A stretch of 64,000 nt of DNA from the NCBI GenBank assembly GCA_015075175.1, contig JABTUV010000009.1, positions 156,551 to 220,550 of the forward strand, written 5' to 3'. Below the pieces are notes generated by a model. It did no database searches and was not told the DNA's origin. It worked only from the letters and a program-made list of their open reading frames with translations. Positions 44,964 through 55,856 of this stretch are shown here, piece by piece. The position numbers were made by a program, and so were the translations under genes. Origin of the DNA: a bacterium (GTDB lineage: Bacteria; Hinthialibacterota; Hinthialibacteria; H5-UNCL2). Position 1 is the stretch's first letter, and the number at the start of each line of letters is the position of its first letter.

Positions 44964-46228
44964 GAGGCCGGCTCCGATTGCGGCGTGGCGACCTGTCGGG
45001 GCGCGGGCGACAACCGCTGCTTGACGGCGACCGCCATGCCCGGGGCCAGGCGCAAGTGGCCGTCGGTGACGACGCGTTCGCCCGCCGACAGGCCCGCGGT
45101 GATGACGGCCTGGCCGTCCACCTCGCGCTCCACCGTGACGGTGCGCGGCTCGACGGTGTTGTCGCTGCGAACAACGTAAACAAACAGTCCATCCTGGCCC
45201 GGTTGCACCGCTACCACGGGGACGACCAGAGCAGGCTCGCGGTCGGAGAGAATGAGCGCGACGTTGACGTACTGCCCCGGCCACAGCCGGCGCTCGGGGT
45301 TGGAAAGGGTCGCCTTGAAGCGGATCATGCCGGTCGTCCTGTCCACGGCGTTGTCGATGAAGGTGAGTTTTCCAAAGAGCGGGCCGCGGGGGTCCTGGGG
45401 AACGTCCACGCGCACGGACAGCGGCGCCTGGGCCTGAACGCGCCGGATCTCCGACAGATGGGTTTCGGGCAGCGCGAAAGCGACGTGGATGGGGTCCAAC
45501 TGGCGGATGACGACGAGGGGATCGTTGGCCTCGACCACGTTGCCGGCGTGGACTACCAGGCTGCCGGCGCAACCGGCGATGGGCGAGCGGATAGTGCAGT
45601 AATCCAAGCGTATTCGGGCGCTTTCGAGGGCGGCGGCGGCGACGCCGATCTCGCGCCGGGCGGTCTCGACCGCGGCCGCGTCCGATTGCACCGCGGCCCG
45701 CAGCGCGTCCGCCTCCGTGCGCACCTTGTCATACTCGCTCTTGGACACCGAGCCGCTCTTCCACAGCGCCTCGTAACGCTTCTCCTCCAGGTCGGCGTTC
45801 TCCGACTGGGCGCGGTTGCGGGCCAGGTTGGCCTCGGCCTGAAGCAGGAGCGCCCGGTTCTTTTCCAACGCGGCCTGGGCTTGGTCCAGCGCGGCGCGAT
45901 AGGGGCGCTCGTCCAAGGTGACGAGCAGGTCGCCCGCGGCCACGTCCTGGCCCTCCTGGAAGTGCACCGACTTGATTTCGCCGCTGACCTGGGGTCGGAC
46001 CTCGACGGTGGCGACGGCCTCGACGTTGCCGATGGTCGGCAACTGGCGGGGCACGATCTTCTGCTCGACCTCGGCGACGAGCACGGGCGGGGTCGGCGGC
46101 CCGGCGGCAGGCGGCGGGCTGTTCTCGCACGACCCCAGGAGGCACGCCAAGATGGCCGCGCACAGCGCCACCCTGCCGCGATGACTGACGTTAGGCCGAG
46201 CAGGTTCGAGTGCAGGTGGTCGAGTCAT
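44960..46228 (-). CDS. RND efflux periplasmic adaptor (MFP/HlyD family), lipoprotein
   Basis: 422 residues. A lipobox (LACLLGSC) near residue 34 predicts lipid anchoring in the inner membrane. The barrel-sandwich halves are [20 protein letters not shown] and [20 protein letters not shown], with a long helical hairpin between (about 110-200; [20 protein letters not shown]). The beta-barrel and membrane-proximal domains follow ([25 protein letters not shown]). It bridges the RND pump and an outer-membrane channel. Its stop overlaps the pump start by four bases. Confidence 0.9.
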   Translation of the reverse strand: MTRPPALEPARPNVSHRGRVALCAAILACLLGSCENSPPPAAGPPTPPVLVAEVEQKIVPRQLPTIGNVEAVATVEVRPQVSGEIKSVHFQEGQDVAAGDLLVTLDERPYRAALDQAQAALEKNRALLLQAEANLARNRAQSENADLEEKRYEALWKSGSVSKSEYDKVRTEADALRAAVQSDAAAVETARREIGVAAAALESARIRLDYCTIRSPIAGCAGSLVVHAGNVVEANDPLVVIRQLDPIHVAFALPETHLSEIRRVQAQAPLSVRVDVPQDPRGPLFGKLTFIDNAVDRTTGMIRFKATLSNPERRLWPGQYVNVALILSDREPALVVPVVAVQPGQDGLFVYVVRSDNTVEPRTVTVEREVDGQAVITAGLSAGERVVTDGHLRLAPGMAVAVKQRLSPAPRQVATPQSEPAS

Positions 46229-46270
46229 GGGTCCAGGATAGCACGCGGGGGGCGCAGGCCGTAGAGGAAA

Positions 46271-46437
46271 AGGGCGGAACGGGACCTACGGGACCCATGC
46301 GACCTACGGGACGTCGTGCGAGTGCGCAGAGGGCTTCCGCCAGTGTCACGCGGCCGGCTGCCCCGCATCGCGCGGGTACCGGCGAGGCTCCCCTCGGGGC
46401 GTCCCATGGGTCCCATCGGTCCCATTCGTCCTATTCC
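46271..46437. repeat. GGGACCTACGGGAC-type repeats upstream of the GH3 gene
   Basis: GGGACCTACGGGACCCATGC and ACCTACGGGACG at 46273-46318, and the reverse-complement type GTCCCATGGGTCCCATCGGT at 46397-46437. Same family as 25737-25764. Confidence 0.6.
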
Positions 46438-46494
46438 CCTGGCCCGCGCCTGGGCGTATCATGCCTCCACTTACCCCATTGGAGGTTCCCTCCC

Positions 46495-49068
46495 ATGAAC
46501 ATCGCGCGCGCCCTTCTGCTCGCGCTCGCCGCCACTCTTCATCCCGTGGAGGTCGCCATGGCGTATCCCTTCGAGAATCCCGACCTGCCGCTGGAAGAGC
46601 GGCTCTCCGACCTCGTGTCGCGCATGACGCTGGAGGAGAAGGTGGGGCAGATGCAGAACAGCGCTCCGGCCATCGAGCGTCTGAGTATCCCCGAGTATGA
46701 TTGGTGGAATGAATGCCTGCACGGGGTCGCGCGGGCGGGCACGGCGACGGTGTTTCCGCAGGCCATCGGGCTGGCGGCGAGCTTCAACACGGCCCTCATG
46801 CGGCGCGTGGCCGACGCCATCTCCGACGAGGCCCGCGCCAAGCATCACGATGCCGCGCGGCGGGGCGTGCGCCGCATTTATACCGGCCTCACCTTCTGGA
46901 GTCCCAATATCAACATCTTCCGCGATCCCCGCTGGGGGCGCGGCCAAGAAACCTACGGCGAGGACCCCTTTCTCACGGCGCGCATGGGCGTCGCCTTCGT
47001 GTCAGGGCTGCAAGGGGACGATCCCAGGCATCTCAAACTGGTCGCCACGCCCAAGCACTACGCGGTGCACAGCGGTCTGGAAGCCGAACGGCATCACTTC
47101 AACGCGGTCGTGTCGGACTACGACCTCTGGATGACGTACTTGCCCGCCTTCGAGGCCACGCTGCGAGAGGCGCGCGCGCAGTCGGTGATGGGCGCCTACA
47201 ATCGCGTCAACGGCCATCCGGCCTGCGCGCATCCGCGGCTGCTCGGCGAAATCCTGCGCGAGCGCTGGGGCTTTGACGGCTACGTGGTCTCCGACTGCGG
47301 CGCCATCGATAACATCTGGCGCGACCATCGGGTGGTTCCGACGGCGGAGGAGGCGGCGGCGCTGGCGGTGAAAAACGGCTGCGACCTGGAGTGCGGTCGC
47401 AGTTATGGCGCCCTTATTGGGGCCGTGTCGCGGGGCCTTATCTCGGAGAAGGAGATCGACCTCGCGGTCACGCGGCTTATGCGCGCGCGTTTTCTTTTGG
47501 GCATGTTCGATCCGCCCGACCGCGTGCGCTACGCGCGGATTCCGGCGAGCGTGGTCGGTTCGCCCGCGCATCGAGAACTCGCGCGCGAGGCGGCCCGGCA
47601 GTCCATCGTGCTGCTCAAGAACGAACGCAACCTCCTTCCCCAGACGGGAAGAGAGAAGTTCGCCGTGGTCGGCCCCAACGCGGACGACGTGAACGTGCTC
47701 CTGGGAAACTACCATGGGACGCCGGTGGATCCGGTCACGCCGCTGGCGGGACTGCGCGCGCGCCTGGGGGAGAAGAACGTGCTTTACGCGCGCGGATGCG
47801 ATCTCGTCCGCGTCTCCTCGCTGGGAACCATCCCGAGCGGATGTCTGCGCGCGCCGGACGGCAGGCCGGGCCTCCGCGGCGAATATTTCAGCAACCGCGA
47901 GCTCTCCGGCGATCCGGCGCTGGTGCGGCAAGATGCGACCATCGCCTTCAATTGGGGCGGCGCGCCCGCGCCCGGCCTGCCCGCCGACGACTTCTCCGTG
48001 CGCTGGAGCGGCGCGCTCGTGCCCGAGATGAGCGGGCGCTACACGCTGGCTGTCACCGCCGACGACGGCGCGCGGCTCTTTCTGGATGGGGAGAAGCTGA
48101 TCGACGACTGGACCCAGCACGCGCCGACCACGCATGAAGTCACGGTTGCGCTGGAGGCCGGCCGGCGTTACGAGCTGCGCATCGAATACTATGAGGCCAA
48201 GGTGGGGGCGGTCATGCGACTTCTGTGGGCCGTGCCCGGCGAAAAGCGGCTTGCAGAGGCCGTCGCCGCGGCCAGACAGGCCGACGTGGTCGTGGCGGTC
48301 CTGAGTCTCTCCTGTCAACTGGAAGATGAGGGACGCGACCGCGCGACCATCGAACTCCCCGAAGTGCAGGAGCGACTGCTGAAAGAGTTGCATGCGACCG
48401 GCAAACCGATCGTGTTGGTTTTGCTTACCGGCAGCGCGGTCGCTGTTCCCTGGGCGAAGGAGCACATCCCCGCCATTGTGTGCGCCTGGTATCCGGGCGA
48501 AGAGGCCGGGCATGCGTTGGCGGAAGTGCTGTTGGGCGACGTCAATCCCGCCGGGCGGCTGCCCGTTACGTTTTATGCGAGTACCGGCGAACTGCCGGAT
48601 TTCCGCGATTACAGCATGAAGGGCCGCACCTACCGGTACCTCACCCGTGAGCCGCTGTGGCGGTTCGGTTACGGGCTGAGCTACACGACGTTCAGGTACG
48701 ACGCGCTCACCGTTCCCGGAGAGTTGCGGGCAGGCGAGCCGATGCGCGTATCCGTGCGCGTGACCAATGCGGGACGGCGCGCGGGCGACGAAGTGGCGCA
48801 GGTCTACCTGGGCGGGGGCGCGCCGGCGCCGCTGCGGCGCCTGGTCGGCTTTCGTCGCCTCTATCTGCGGCCCGGCGAGAGCGATACCCTCACGTTCACC
48901 ATCACGCCGCGACAGATGGCGGTGATCGATCGCGACGAGAACTGGATCGTGTCGCCGGGGACCCTGGAGGTTTTCGCCGGCGGATGCAGCCCGGCGGTGG
49001 AGGGAAGGGACGCGGGGATGCCGACGGCGAGGGTGACTCTAGTCGGCAGGGCGGCCGCCGTCGATTGA
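46495..49068 (+). CDS. GH3 beta-xylosidase/beta-glucosidase with inserted PA14 domain, secreted
   Basis: 857 residues from ATG 46495, after GGAGG. A signal peptide (about 1-23) is present. GH3 N-terminal barrel: [65 protein letters not shown]; the nucleophile Asp is in [14 protein letters not shown]. The GH3 C-terminal domain ([21 protein letters not shown]) is interrupted by a PA14 domain at about 455-580 ([35 protein letters not shown]). It resumes at [18 protein letters not shown] and ends in an fn3-like domain ([15 protein letters not shown]). WWNE and SDCG fit the xylosidase-like subgroup. It releases sugars from xylo- or gluco-oligosaccharides. Confidence 0.92.
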   Translation: MNIARALLLALAATLHPVEVAMAYPFENPDLPLEERLSDLVSRMTLEEKVGQMQNSAPAIERLSIPEYDWWNECLHGVARAGTATVFPQAIGLAASFNTALMRRVADAISDEARAKHHDAARRGVRRIYTGLTFWSPNINIFRDPRWGRGQETYGEDPFLTARMGVAFVSGLQGDDPRHLKLVATPKHYAVHSGLEAERHHFNAVVSDYDLWMTYLPAFEATLREARAQSVMGAYNRVNGHPACAHPRLLGEILRERWGFDGYVVSDCGAIDNIWRDHRVVPTAEEAAALAVKNGCDLECGRSYGALIGAVSRGLISEKEIDLAVTRLMRARFLLGMFDPPDRVRYARIPASVVGSPAHRELAREAARQSIVLLKNERNLLPQTGREKFAVVGPNADDVNVLLGNYHGTPVDPVTPLAGLRARLGEKNVLYARGCDLVRVSSLGTIPSGCLRAPDGRPGLRGEYFSNRELSGDPALVRQDATIAFNWGGAPAPGLPADDFSVRWSGALVPEMSGRYTLAVTADDGARLFLDGEKLIDDWTQHAPTTHEVTVALEAGRRYELRIEYYEAKVGAVMRLLWAVPGEKRLAEAVAAARQADVVVAVLSLSCQLEDEGRDRATIELPEVQERLLKELHATGKPIVLVLLTGSAVAVPWAKEHIPAIVCAWYPGEEAGHALAEVLLGDVNPAGRLPVTFYASTGELPDFRDYSMKGRTYRYLTREPLWRFGYGLSYTTFRYDALTVPGELRAGEPMRVSVRVTNAGRRAGDEVAQVYLGGGAPAPLRRLVGFRRLYLRPGESDTLTFTITPRQMAVIDRDENWIVSPGTLEVFAGGCSPAVEGRDAGMPTARVTLVGRAAAVD

Positions 49069-49075
49069 TGCGGCG

Positions 49076-49250
49076 AAGGGACGGTCCCTCACGAGGCTTT
49101 GCCTCACCGATGGAGAAAAACGACCGCGGGGGCTCCGAATGCGGACTGGGCGCGTCAAAGCCGTCCTCTCGATACGCCGCCCGAAGCGACATCTCGCATC
49201 AAGGCGATGAACTCGTCGGGCCGCTACTCGAGGACTCGATTTTTCTTTCT
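49076..49250. repeat. Interspersed 3'-end repeat, family R1, copy 2 (inverted)
   Basis: Reverse complement of 24350-24519 and 61622-61836. It begins GGGACGGTCCCTCACGAGGC just 8 bp after the GH3 stop, continues with GCCGTCCTCTCGATACGCC and ends near CTACTCGAGGACTCGATTTT. Its orientation relative to the upstream gene is the same as in the other two copies. Confidence 0.8.
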
Positions 49251-49395
49251 CGCGCGATCCTACTGGGTCCCATTCTTAAGAGCAGGCGCCCATTTTCGGA
49301 TTATCGCATCGCGGGAGTGTCACCCTCCAGCGCAAGTGTCAGGCATCCGGCAGGAGTGAGGCGTCGAGCGGAAATGGGCGACTTCCCCACGCTTC
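49251..49395. other. Intergenic DNA after the R1 repeat
   Basis: No gene is seen. AGTGTCACCCTCCAGCGCAAGTGTCAGGCATCCGG contains a short direct repeat (GTGTCA). The 3' end of the NtrC-type gene begins at 49396. Confidence 0.4.
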
Positions 49396-50784
<1,389 letters not shown>

Positions 50785-50831
50785 TATACCGCAGGCGTCT
50801 GGTCAGGCGCAACAGGAAAGGATTTTGTGCT

Positions 50832-51917
50832 ATGCTGGGAGGCATGGACGGTGGGAAGCGCGTGAATATCTGGGGCGAGACGCCGGAAGGGCTGGCGGCG
50901 TGGGTCGAGGCGGAGGGAGAGCCCGGCTATCGCGCCGGCCAGCTCCTGTCCGCCGTTTATCGCCATCATGTTGCGCGTCTGGAGGACGTGACCGGCCTGC
51001 CCAGAGCGCTGCGAGGGTGCTGGTCGGAGCGGCTCGATCTCTCGCTGCCGGAGATCGCGCAGAAGTCCGGGGGCGATAAGGAGGGAGCGGTCAAGTACCT
51101 CTTGTCGCTCTGCGACGGTCAGAACATTGAGATGGTGCGCATTCGGCAGTCTTACGGCGACACGCTGTGCATCTCCTCACAGGTGGGCTGCGCGCTGGGA
51201 TGCAGGTTCTGCGCCACGGGCCAGATGGGGCTGCGGCGCAACCTGTCCGCGGCGGAGATCGTCGGGCAGGTCGTGGTGGCGGCGCGGGACGCGGGGCTGC
51301 CGCAGCATCTCGTCTTCATGGGCATGGGCGAGCCGCTGCAAAACTATGACGCGATCGTGCGGGCCGTCCGCATCCTCGCCCATCCCCAGGCCCTGGGCAT
51401 GAGTCCGCGGCGCATGACCGTCTCGACCGCGGGCATGGTCCCGGAGATTTACCGCTTGGCGCGCGAGGGCCTGCCGCTCACGCTGGCCGTTTCGCTGGGC
51501 GGCAGCAACGATGAGATTCGCCGGCGCTTGGTGCCCCTCGGCTGCGTGTATCGCCTGTCGGACGTGCTCGCCGCCGCGCGCGCCTACGCGACCATGACGG
51601 GCCGGCGCGTGACTTACGAATACCTGCTCCTCGCGGGCGCCACCGACCGCCGCAAGGACGCCGAACGGCTGGCCGCGCTCCTGGCGCGCGACTCCTGTCA
51701 CGTCAACCTCCTGCGTTACAACGTGATCGCCGACCTGCCGTTTCGGGCCGTTTCGGCGCAGGTCGAGCGGAGCTTTAAGGAGTGGCTGACCCAGGCAGGC
51801 ATTGCCACCAGCATCCGGCACAGCAAGGGTGAGCGGATCATGGCGGCCTGCGGGCAGTTGTCGCGCCAACGCAGTCCCGCCCCCGCCCCGCCCGCGTGGG
51901 CGCCGACCGGCGACTGA
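50832..51917 (+). CDS. rlmN: RlmN-like dual-specificity 23S rRNA/tRNA adenine-C2 methyltransferase (radical SAM)
   Basis: 361 residues. The radical SAM cluster motif is CALGCRFCATGQMGLRRNL (CxxxCxxC), and the preceding LCISSQVGC is typical of RlmN. FMGMGEPLQNYDAIVRAV, MTVSTAGMVPEIYRLA and AVSLGGSNDEIRRRLVP follow, then YEYLLLAGATDRRKDAERLA. The second catalytic Cys is in the C-terminal AACGQL motif (GERIMAACGQLS); this segment reads SKGERI where most have RGDDID, so the protein is a divergent member. It methylates A2503 of 23S rRNA and A37 of some tRNAs. Confidence 0.88.
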   Translation: MLGGMDGGKRVNIWGETPEGLAAWVEAEGEPGYRAGQLLSAVYRHHVARLEDVTGLPRALRGCWSERLDLSLPEIAQKSGGDKEGAVKYLLSLCDGQNIEMVRIRQSYGDTLCISSQVGCALGCRFCATGQMGLRRNLSAAEIVGQVVVAARDAGLPQHLVFMGMGEPLQNYDAIVRAVRILAHPQALGMSPRRMTVSTAGMVPEIYRLAREGLPLTLAVSLGGSNDEIRRRLVPLGCVYRLSDVLAAARAYATMTGRRVTYEYLLLAGATDRRKDAERLAALLARDSCHVNLLRYNVIADLPFRAVSAQVERSFKEWLTQAGIATSIRHSKGERIMAACGQLSRQRSPAPAPPAWAPTGD

Positions 51918-51980
51918 AGCCGTTGTCCTATTAAGTCCTACGGGTCCCCCAGGTCTTATGCACGATACGGAGATTCCGCC

Positions 51981-52739
51981 ATGCTGGGCATCCTGAAACA
52001 TCGCCGCCGCGCCCGCATCGCCGCGCAGCCCTTTCCCGAGGCGTGGGTGGACATCCTGTCGCGCAATTTCCGCCTCTATCGCCGCCTGCCGGCGCCTGAC
52101 CGGCTGGAGCTGCACGGCAAGACGCTCGTCTTCCTCGCCGAAAAGGACTTCGAGGCTTGCGGCGGCCTCGTAATGAGCGACGAGATTCGCGTCACCATCG
52201 CCGCACAGGCCTGTCTTCTCTTGCTCCATCGCAAGACGGATTACTATCCCGGTCTCTCGTCGGTTCTGGTTTATCCGCGCGCGTTCCTGGTCGACGACCG
52301 GCAGGTGCTGGAACCGGACCTGGTGCGGGAGGGGGGGGAGGACGTGCGCCGGGGGGAGTCCTGGTCGCGGGGCAACGTGATCCTGTCCTGGGAGGACGTG
52401 CTGGCCGGCGGGCGGGGATTCAACGTGGTACTGCACGAGTTCGCGCATCAATTGGACACGGAGGACGGCGACGTGGACGGCGCGCCGTGGCTGGGCGAAC
52501 GCGGCCAGGCCAGCCGCTGGGCGGCGGTCCTGGGCGAGCACTACCGCGAGCTGCGCGAAACCGTCGCGCGCCGTCGCTCCACGCTCCTGGACGAGTACGC
52601 CGCTACCAGTCCCGCAGAGTTCTTCGCCGTGGCGACGGAGGTCTTCTTCGAGAAGGCCCTGCGCCTCCGCCGCGAGCACCCCGACCTTTACCAGGAACTG
52701 GCGCGTTACTACAACCAGGACCCGGCGGGGTGGTATTGA
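51981..52739 (+). CDS. mtfA: MtfA-family (M90) zinc metallopeptidase
   Basis: 252 residues. The active-site motif is VVLHEFAHQLDTEDGD (HExxH), with a further Glu in SPAEFFAVATEVFFEKALRL. The start (MLGILKHRRRARIAAQPFPE) and the middle (YPGLSSVLVYPRAFLVD; SWSRGNVILSWEDVLAG) match the family, whose Escherichia coli member inactivates Mlc and is a peptidase related to anthrax lethal factor. Cytosolic. Its stop abuts a perfect inverted repeat. Upstream of it lie rlmN and a short GTCCTA-type repeat. Confidence 0.9.
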   Translation: MLGILKHRRRARIAAQPFPEAWVDILSRNFRLYRRLPAPDRLELHGKTLVFLAEKDFEACGGLVMSDEIRVTIAAQACLLLLHRKTDYYPGLSSVLVYPRAFLVDDRQVLEPDLVREGGEDVRRGESWSRGNVILSWEDVLAGGRGFNVVLHEFAHQLDTEDGDVDGAPWLGERGQASRWAAVLGEHYRELRETVARRRSTLLDEYAATSPAEFFAVATEVFFEKALRLRREHPDLYQELARYYNQDPAGWY

Positions 52740-52833
52740 GGGGAAAATTGGGGTCAGCGCCTAATTTTGCGGCAAGGACCGGACGATTGCGTGACGCCTT
52801 GGGCGAAATTAGGCGCTGACCCCAATTTTCCCC
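52740..52833. repeat. Perfect 28-bp inverted repeat around a 38-bp spacer
   Basis: Arm 1 (52740-52767) begins GGGGAAAATTGGGGTCAGCG. Arm 2 (52806-52833) is its exact reverse complement, ending CCCCAATTTTCCCC. The GGTCAGCGCCTAATTT core is the kind of end seen around REP-associated transposase (RAYT) loci, but no transposase gene is here. It starts one base after the mtfA stop. Confidence 0.9.
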
Positions 52834-52923
52834 CCAGTGGGAGAGGCGAAGGACCCTTTCACGAACCTCTTGCGCCAGGCGGGGTTGATCGGCTATCCTA
52901 GCGCCGAACGGGCGGGGAAGCGC

Positions 52924-53193
52924 ATGGCGCAGATTCATTTCACACACAACCTGGAGCGGCACGTGGCGTGTCCCTCGGCGCGGCTGCCGGGGGCGACCGT
53001 GGCTGAACTCCTGGCCGCGTACTTCGCCGCACATCCCCGCGCGCGCGGCTACGTACTGGACGATCGAGGCGCGTTGCGCACCCACATGACCGTGTTCGTG
53101 GACGGAACCGCCGTGCGGGACCGTGCACATCTCTCCGATCCGGTTGCGGAAGACTCGGACGTCTACGTCATGCAGGCGCTCTCGGGCGGCTGA
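52924..53193 (+). CDS. MoaD/ThiS-like ubiquitin-fold sulfur carrier
   Basis: 89 residues from ATG 52924 (MAQIHFTHNLERHVACPSAR). The fold is beta-grasp with LPGATVAELLAAYFAAHPRA and YVLDDRGALRTHMTVFVDG. The C-terminus MQALSGG ends in the Gly-Gly needed for activation to a thiocarboxylate. No moaE or thiazole gene is nearby. It is followed 28 bp later by a BNR-repeat protein gene, a pairing known from other bacteria whose purpose is unclear. The upstream frame from 52840 is not part of the gene. Confidence 0.85.
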   Translation: MAQIHFTHNLERHVACPSARLPGATVAELLAAYFAAHPRARGYVLDDRGALRTHMTVFVDGTAVRDRAHLSDPVAEDSDVYVMQALSGG

Positions 53194-53221
53194 TTTCAAT
53201 TCTCGATTAAAAGGAGACGCC

Positions 53222-54328
53222 ATGCCCAGCGGACTGCTCGTGGCCACGCGCAAGGGACTTTTCATCTACGGGCGTAACGGAAGCGACTGGAGGATCGAGC
53301 GGCTGGCGTTTCCGGGCGTCTCGGCGACCATGGTATTGCGGGACGGGCGGGACGGATCACTCTACGTGGCGGTCGGACACGGGCACTTCGGGGTCAAGCT
53401 GCACGCCTCGCGCGACGGAGGCACCGGTTGGGAGGAGCTGCCCGCACCCGTCTATCCCCCGCCCGCCGAAGGTGAAGAGGAGTGGCGCGACCCGATTCGC
53501 AACATGGTGATTGCCCACACCCTGCAACTGATCTGGGCGCTGGAGGCGGGGGCCGGAGGAGCCAGGCGTCCTGTGGTGCGGGACGGCGCCGGGCGGGCTG
53601 TTTCGTTCCGAGGACGCCGGTCGGAGCTGGCGGATTGTGCAATCCCTTTGGGATCGGCCCGAACGACGGCGCTGGTTCGGCGGCGGCTATGACTATCCCG
53701 GCATTCATTCCATTCTCGTGGATCCGCGCGATTCCAACGTGCTGCGCTGGCCATCCTGTGCGGCGGCGTCTGGAAGACCTGGACGGCGGCGGAGCTGGCG
53801 CAACGTCGGCAAGGGGTTGCGCCAGGATTACGGTGATGCCGCCAGGTAGCAGGCCTATGATCTGGTCAACCAAGACGTGCATCGGCTGGCGCAGTGCCAG
53901 GCCGCGCCCGATCATCTGGGTCCAGCACCACAACGGCGTGTTCAAGAGCGAGGACGGGGAGAGACGTTCACGGAGATCACCAACGTGGCTCCGTCGGTCT
54001 TCAGCTTCGCGGTGGTGGTGCATCCCAGGGACCCGAAGACGGTGGGACCGTGCCGGCGGGTGAAGGACGAGCAGCGCATGGCGGTAGACGGGGAGGTGGT
54101 CGTGTCGCGCACGCGCCTCGACGGGGGCCAGGCTGGGAGGTGCTGCGCATGGACTACCGCAGGAGCACGCCTACGATCCGACCTATCGGCACGGCTTGGA
54201 CATCAGCGAGGAGGGGACCTGCTGGCGTTCAGGGGCACGACGGGTCGCTGTGGGTGAGCGAGGACTAGGGGAGAGTTGGCGCGCTCTCCGAGCACCTGCC
54301 GCCGGTGCAAGCGGTGCGCATTTTCTGA
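53222..54328 (+). pseudogene. BNR/sialidase-like beta-propeller protein, multiply frameshifted
   Basis: ATG 53222 after AAAAGGAGACG. It begins MPSGLLVATRKGLFIYGRNG and runs in frame to about 53540. Repeated propeller blades then appear in shifting frames: SEDAGRSWRIVQSLWDRPER, YDYPGIHSILVDPRDSNVL, DGGGSWRNVGKGLRQDY, GVFKSEDGE with FTEITN, FSFAVVVHPRDPKT, SWEVL, GSLWVSED, and finally LPPVQAVRIF with TGA at 54326. At least six indels are needed. The order of pieces equals a full WD40/YVTN/BNR exo-alpha-sialidase-like protein of about 365 residues. It is coupled with the MoaD-like gene before it. Confidence 0.8.
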
Positions 54329-54330
54329 CC

Positions 54331-54420
54331 GTGGCGGCGACTTGCAGTCGCCGGTGGCGGGGACGTCGCGTCCCCGATGGCGCACGTGGTGTCGGCAGGA
54401 TGCCGACGCGACGCTTCGCC
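54331..54420. repeat. Palindromic repeat cluster (GGCGACTT-type)
   Basis: Successive palindromes GGCGACTTGCAGTCGCCGG, GGGGACGTCGCGTCCCC and GTCGGCAGGATGCCGAC (54391-54407), the last being the reverse complement of 22921-22937. It follows the end of the BNR pseudogene by two bases. Confidence 0.7.
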
Positions 54421-54516
54421 GTGAGGGACGACCGCAAGTCGCCGATGCGAGTTCCACCTCCGCACCACCCGCACGTCCCGCGGTCGGTGCTGACCCGCGA
54501 AGGAGATGGGATCTCC
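54421..54516. other. Intergenic DNA
   Basis: GC-rich, with GGACGACCGCAAGTCGCC continuing the palindromic cluster. No gene is seen. Confidence 0.4.
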
Positions 54517-54828
54517 CTAGGTCGGAATGAGTTCTCCACCGTTTTCATCAACGTCATCCTCGGAGATAGATCCTGGCTCCTCACCCACGGTGGGTTCGAC
54601 GAGGACATCTGTTATTGGCGGAACGACTACCCCGGTAACGGAGGCGCGGTCCAACATCTCTACCAACGCCCGGATGCGGGTCCGGATAGGAACGTTTTGC
54701 GGCAAGTTACGGAGGTTCTCGCGCACCATGGAAGCCTTCCAGGCGTGGGCTTCGCCATGAAGGGCAATAACGCTGTCGAAGAGTTTACCTAGACGCGGTT
54801 GCATAACCTCAAATCCAGGGGTAGCCAA
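54517..54828 (-). CDS. Hypothetical protein or gene fragment
   Basis: 103 residues from TTG 54828, or from ATG 54804 (MQPRLGKLFDSVIALHGEA). The sequence is protein-like: VRENLRNLPQNVPIRTRIRA, LVEMLDRASVTGVVVPPI, then an acidic end. No family is recognised, and there is no signal peptide. The local GC is lower than that of its neighbours, and it lies next to an IS3 fragment, so it may be foreign or the remnant of a larger gene. Confidence 0.45.
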   Translation of the reverse strand: MATPGFEVMQPRLGKLFDSVIALHGEAHAWKASMVRENLRNLPQNVPIRTRIRALVEMLDRASVTGVVVPPITDVLVEPTVGEEPGSISEDDVDENGGELIPT

Positions 54829-54884
54829 ATTGTAAAAGGTGTAATGTATGGATAGCCGGAGGTAGTAGAAACCAATGGCTATCC

Positions 54885-55685
54885 GTGTCCAGCCCCGGCG
54901 AAAGAGGCGCCGGCGATGTGGGGAGAAGAGTCCAACGCCCTTGCGGGCCGAGTATCCGGACCACGTCTGGACCTACGACTTCATGGAGGATGCCACCGCG
55001 GAGGGCCGTAAACTGCGTCTCCTGACGGTGGTGGATGAGTTTACGCGCGACTGTCCGGTGATCGAAGTGGACCGCAGGATGAAGGCCGAGGACGATCCGG
55101 GTGCTGGAGCGGGTGATGAGTGGGGAGACGCCCAAGTACCTGCGCAGCGACAACGGCCCGGAGTTCATCGCCAAGGCGCTCTCGACCTGGCTGTCGAAGC
55201 GGGGCGTAGAGACGCACCACATCGATCCGGGCAGCCCGTGGCAGAATCCCTCGGGGGGAGCCAACGGCTGGCTGCGGGACGAGTGCTTGAACCTGGAACT
55301 GTTCCAGCATCCTTGGAGGCGAAGGTGGTCGTTGAGGTGGCGCAGAGACTACTAACCTGGCCCGCCCGCACAGCAGCCTGGGTTACCGCACCCCGCGCAG
55401 TTCCCGTGCGGCGTGGCAGAAAGAAGCGGGGCCTCTGCCCCGGACCCCGGAGTTTATCGCATTCCGGCCTCCCGGAGACCAGCAAGCGAAAGGCAGGGAT
55501 GGACGTCCCCGCCCCTCTCCGTACAGGCGCCGGCCACGGCGCTCGGGCCGCTCTCCAGCGGGCCCTATCCTCCGGGCCGGCAGAACTCTATCACGCGGGG
55601 CTGAGGTCGACAACTCCGCCTTGGTGGGCGGGCATCATAACCCCGGAGGACTAACATTCCCGGTGGTAAACAAATGGGCTGGACA
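54885..55685 (+). mobile_element. IS3-family element, 5'-truncated fragment (copy 3)
   Basis: Starts inside orfB (RRKRRRRCGEKSPTPLRAEY), continues with VWTYDFMEDATAEG and SDNGPEFIAKALSTWLSKRG, and ends with the right end CCGGTGGTAAACAAATGGGC at 55685. The third catalytic residue region reads PSGGANGWL instead of PFGESFNGRL, so the catalytic Glu is lost, and indels split the frame. The end of the element runs into ACCGGCGACAGAATGTCGCC, a palindromic repeat. A short inverted repeat GGATAGCC/GGCTATCC lies at its left border. Confidence 0.8.
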
Positions 55686-55856
55686 CCGGCGACAGAATGT
55701 CGCCGCTACGTTGAAGGGGCGGTGGGCAAGCGTTGAGCGGGATGGCGCAACTGGCGCGGGAACGTCGCGGGTACGGCAACGGCGGATGGACGCGGCGGTT
55801 TTCGACTGCTAAGTTTGCATCGGGTACTCATCCCGGCATGAGAGGTCGTTCGGCGC

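Noticed and set aside
47002..48513. 503-residue minus-strand open frame
   Set aside because: Antisense to the GH3 gene, which has full family motifs.
54878..54890. TGTCCAGCCCC at the left border of the third IS3 fragment as its terminal repeat
   Set aside because: It aligns with the internal orfB sequence (about 6973-6985 of copy 2) rather than with an IS end, so the match to the right end is coincidental.
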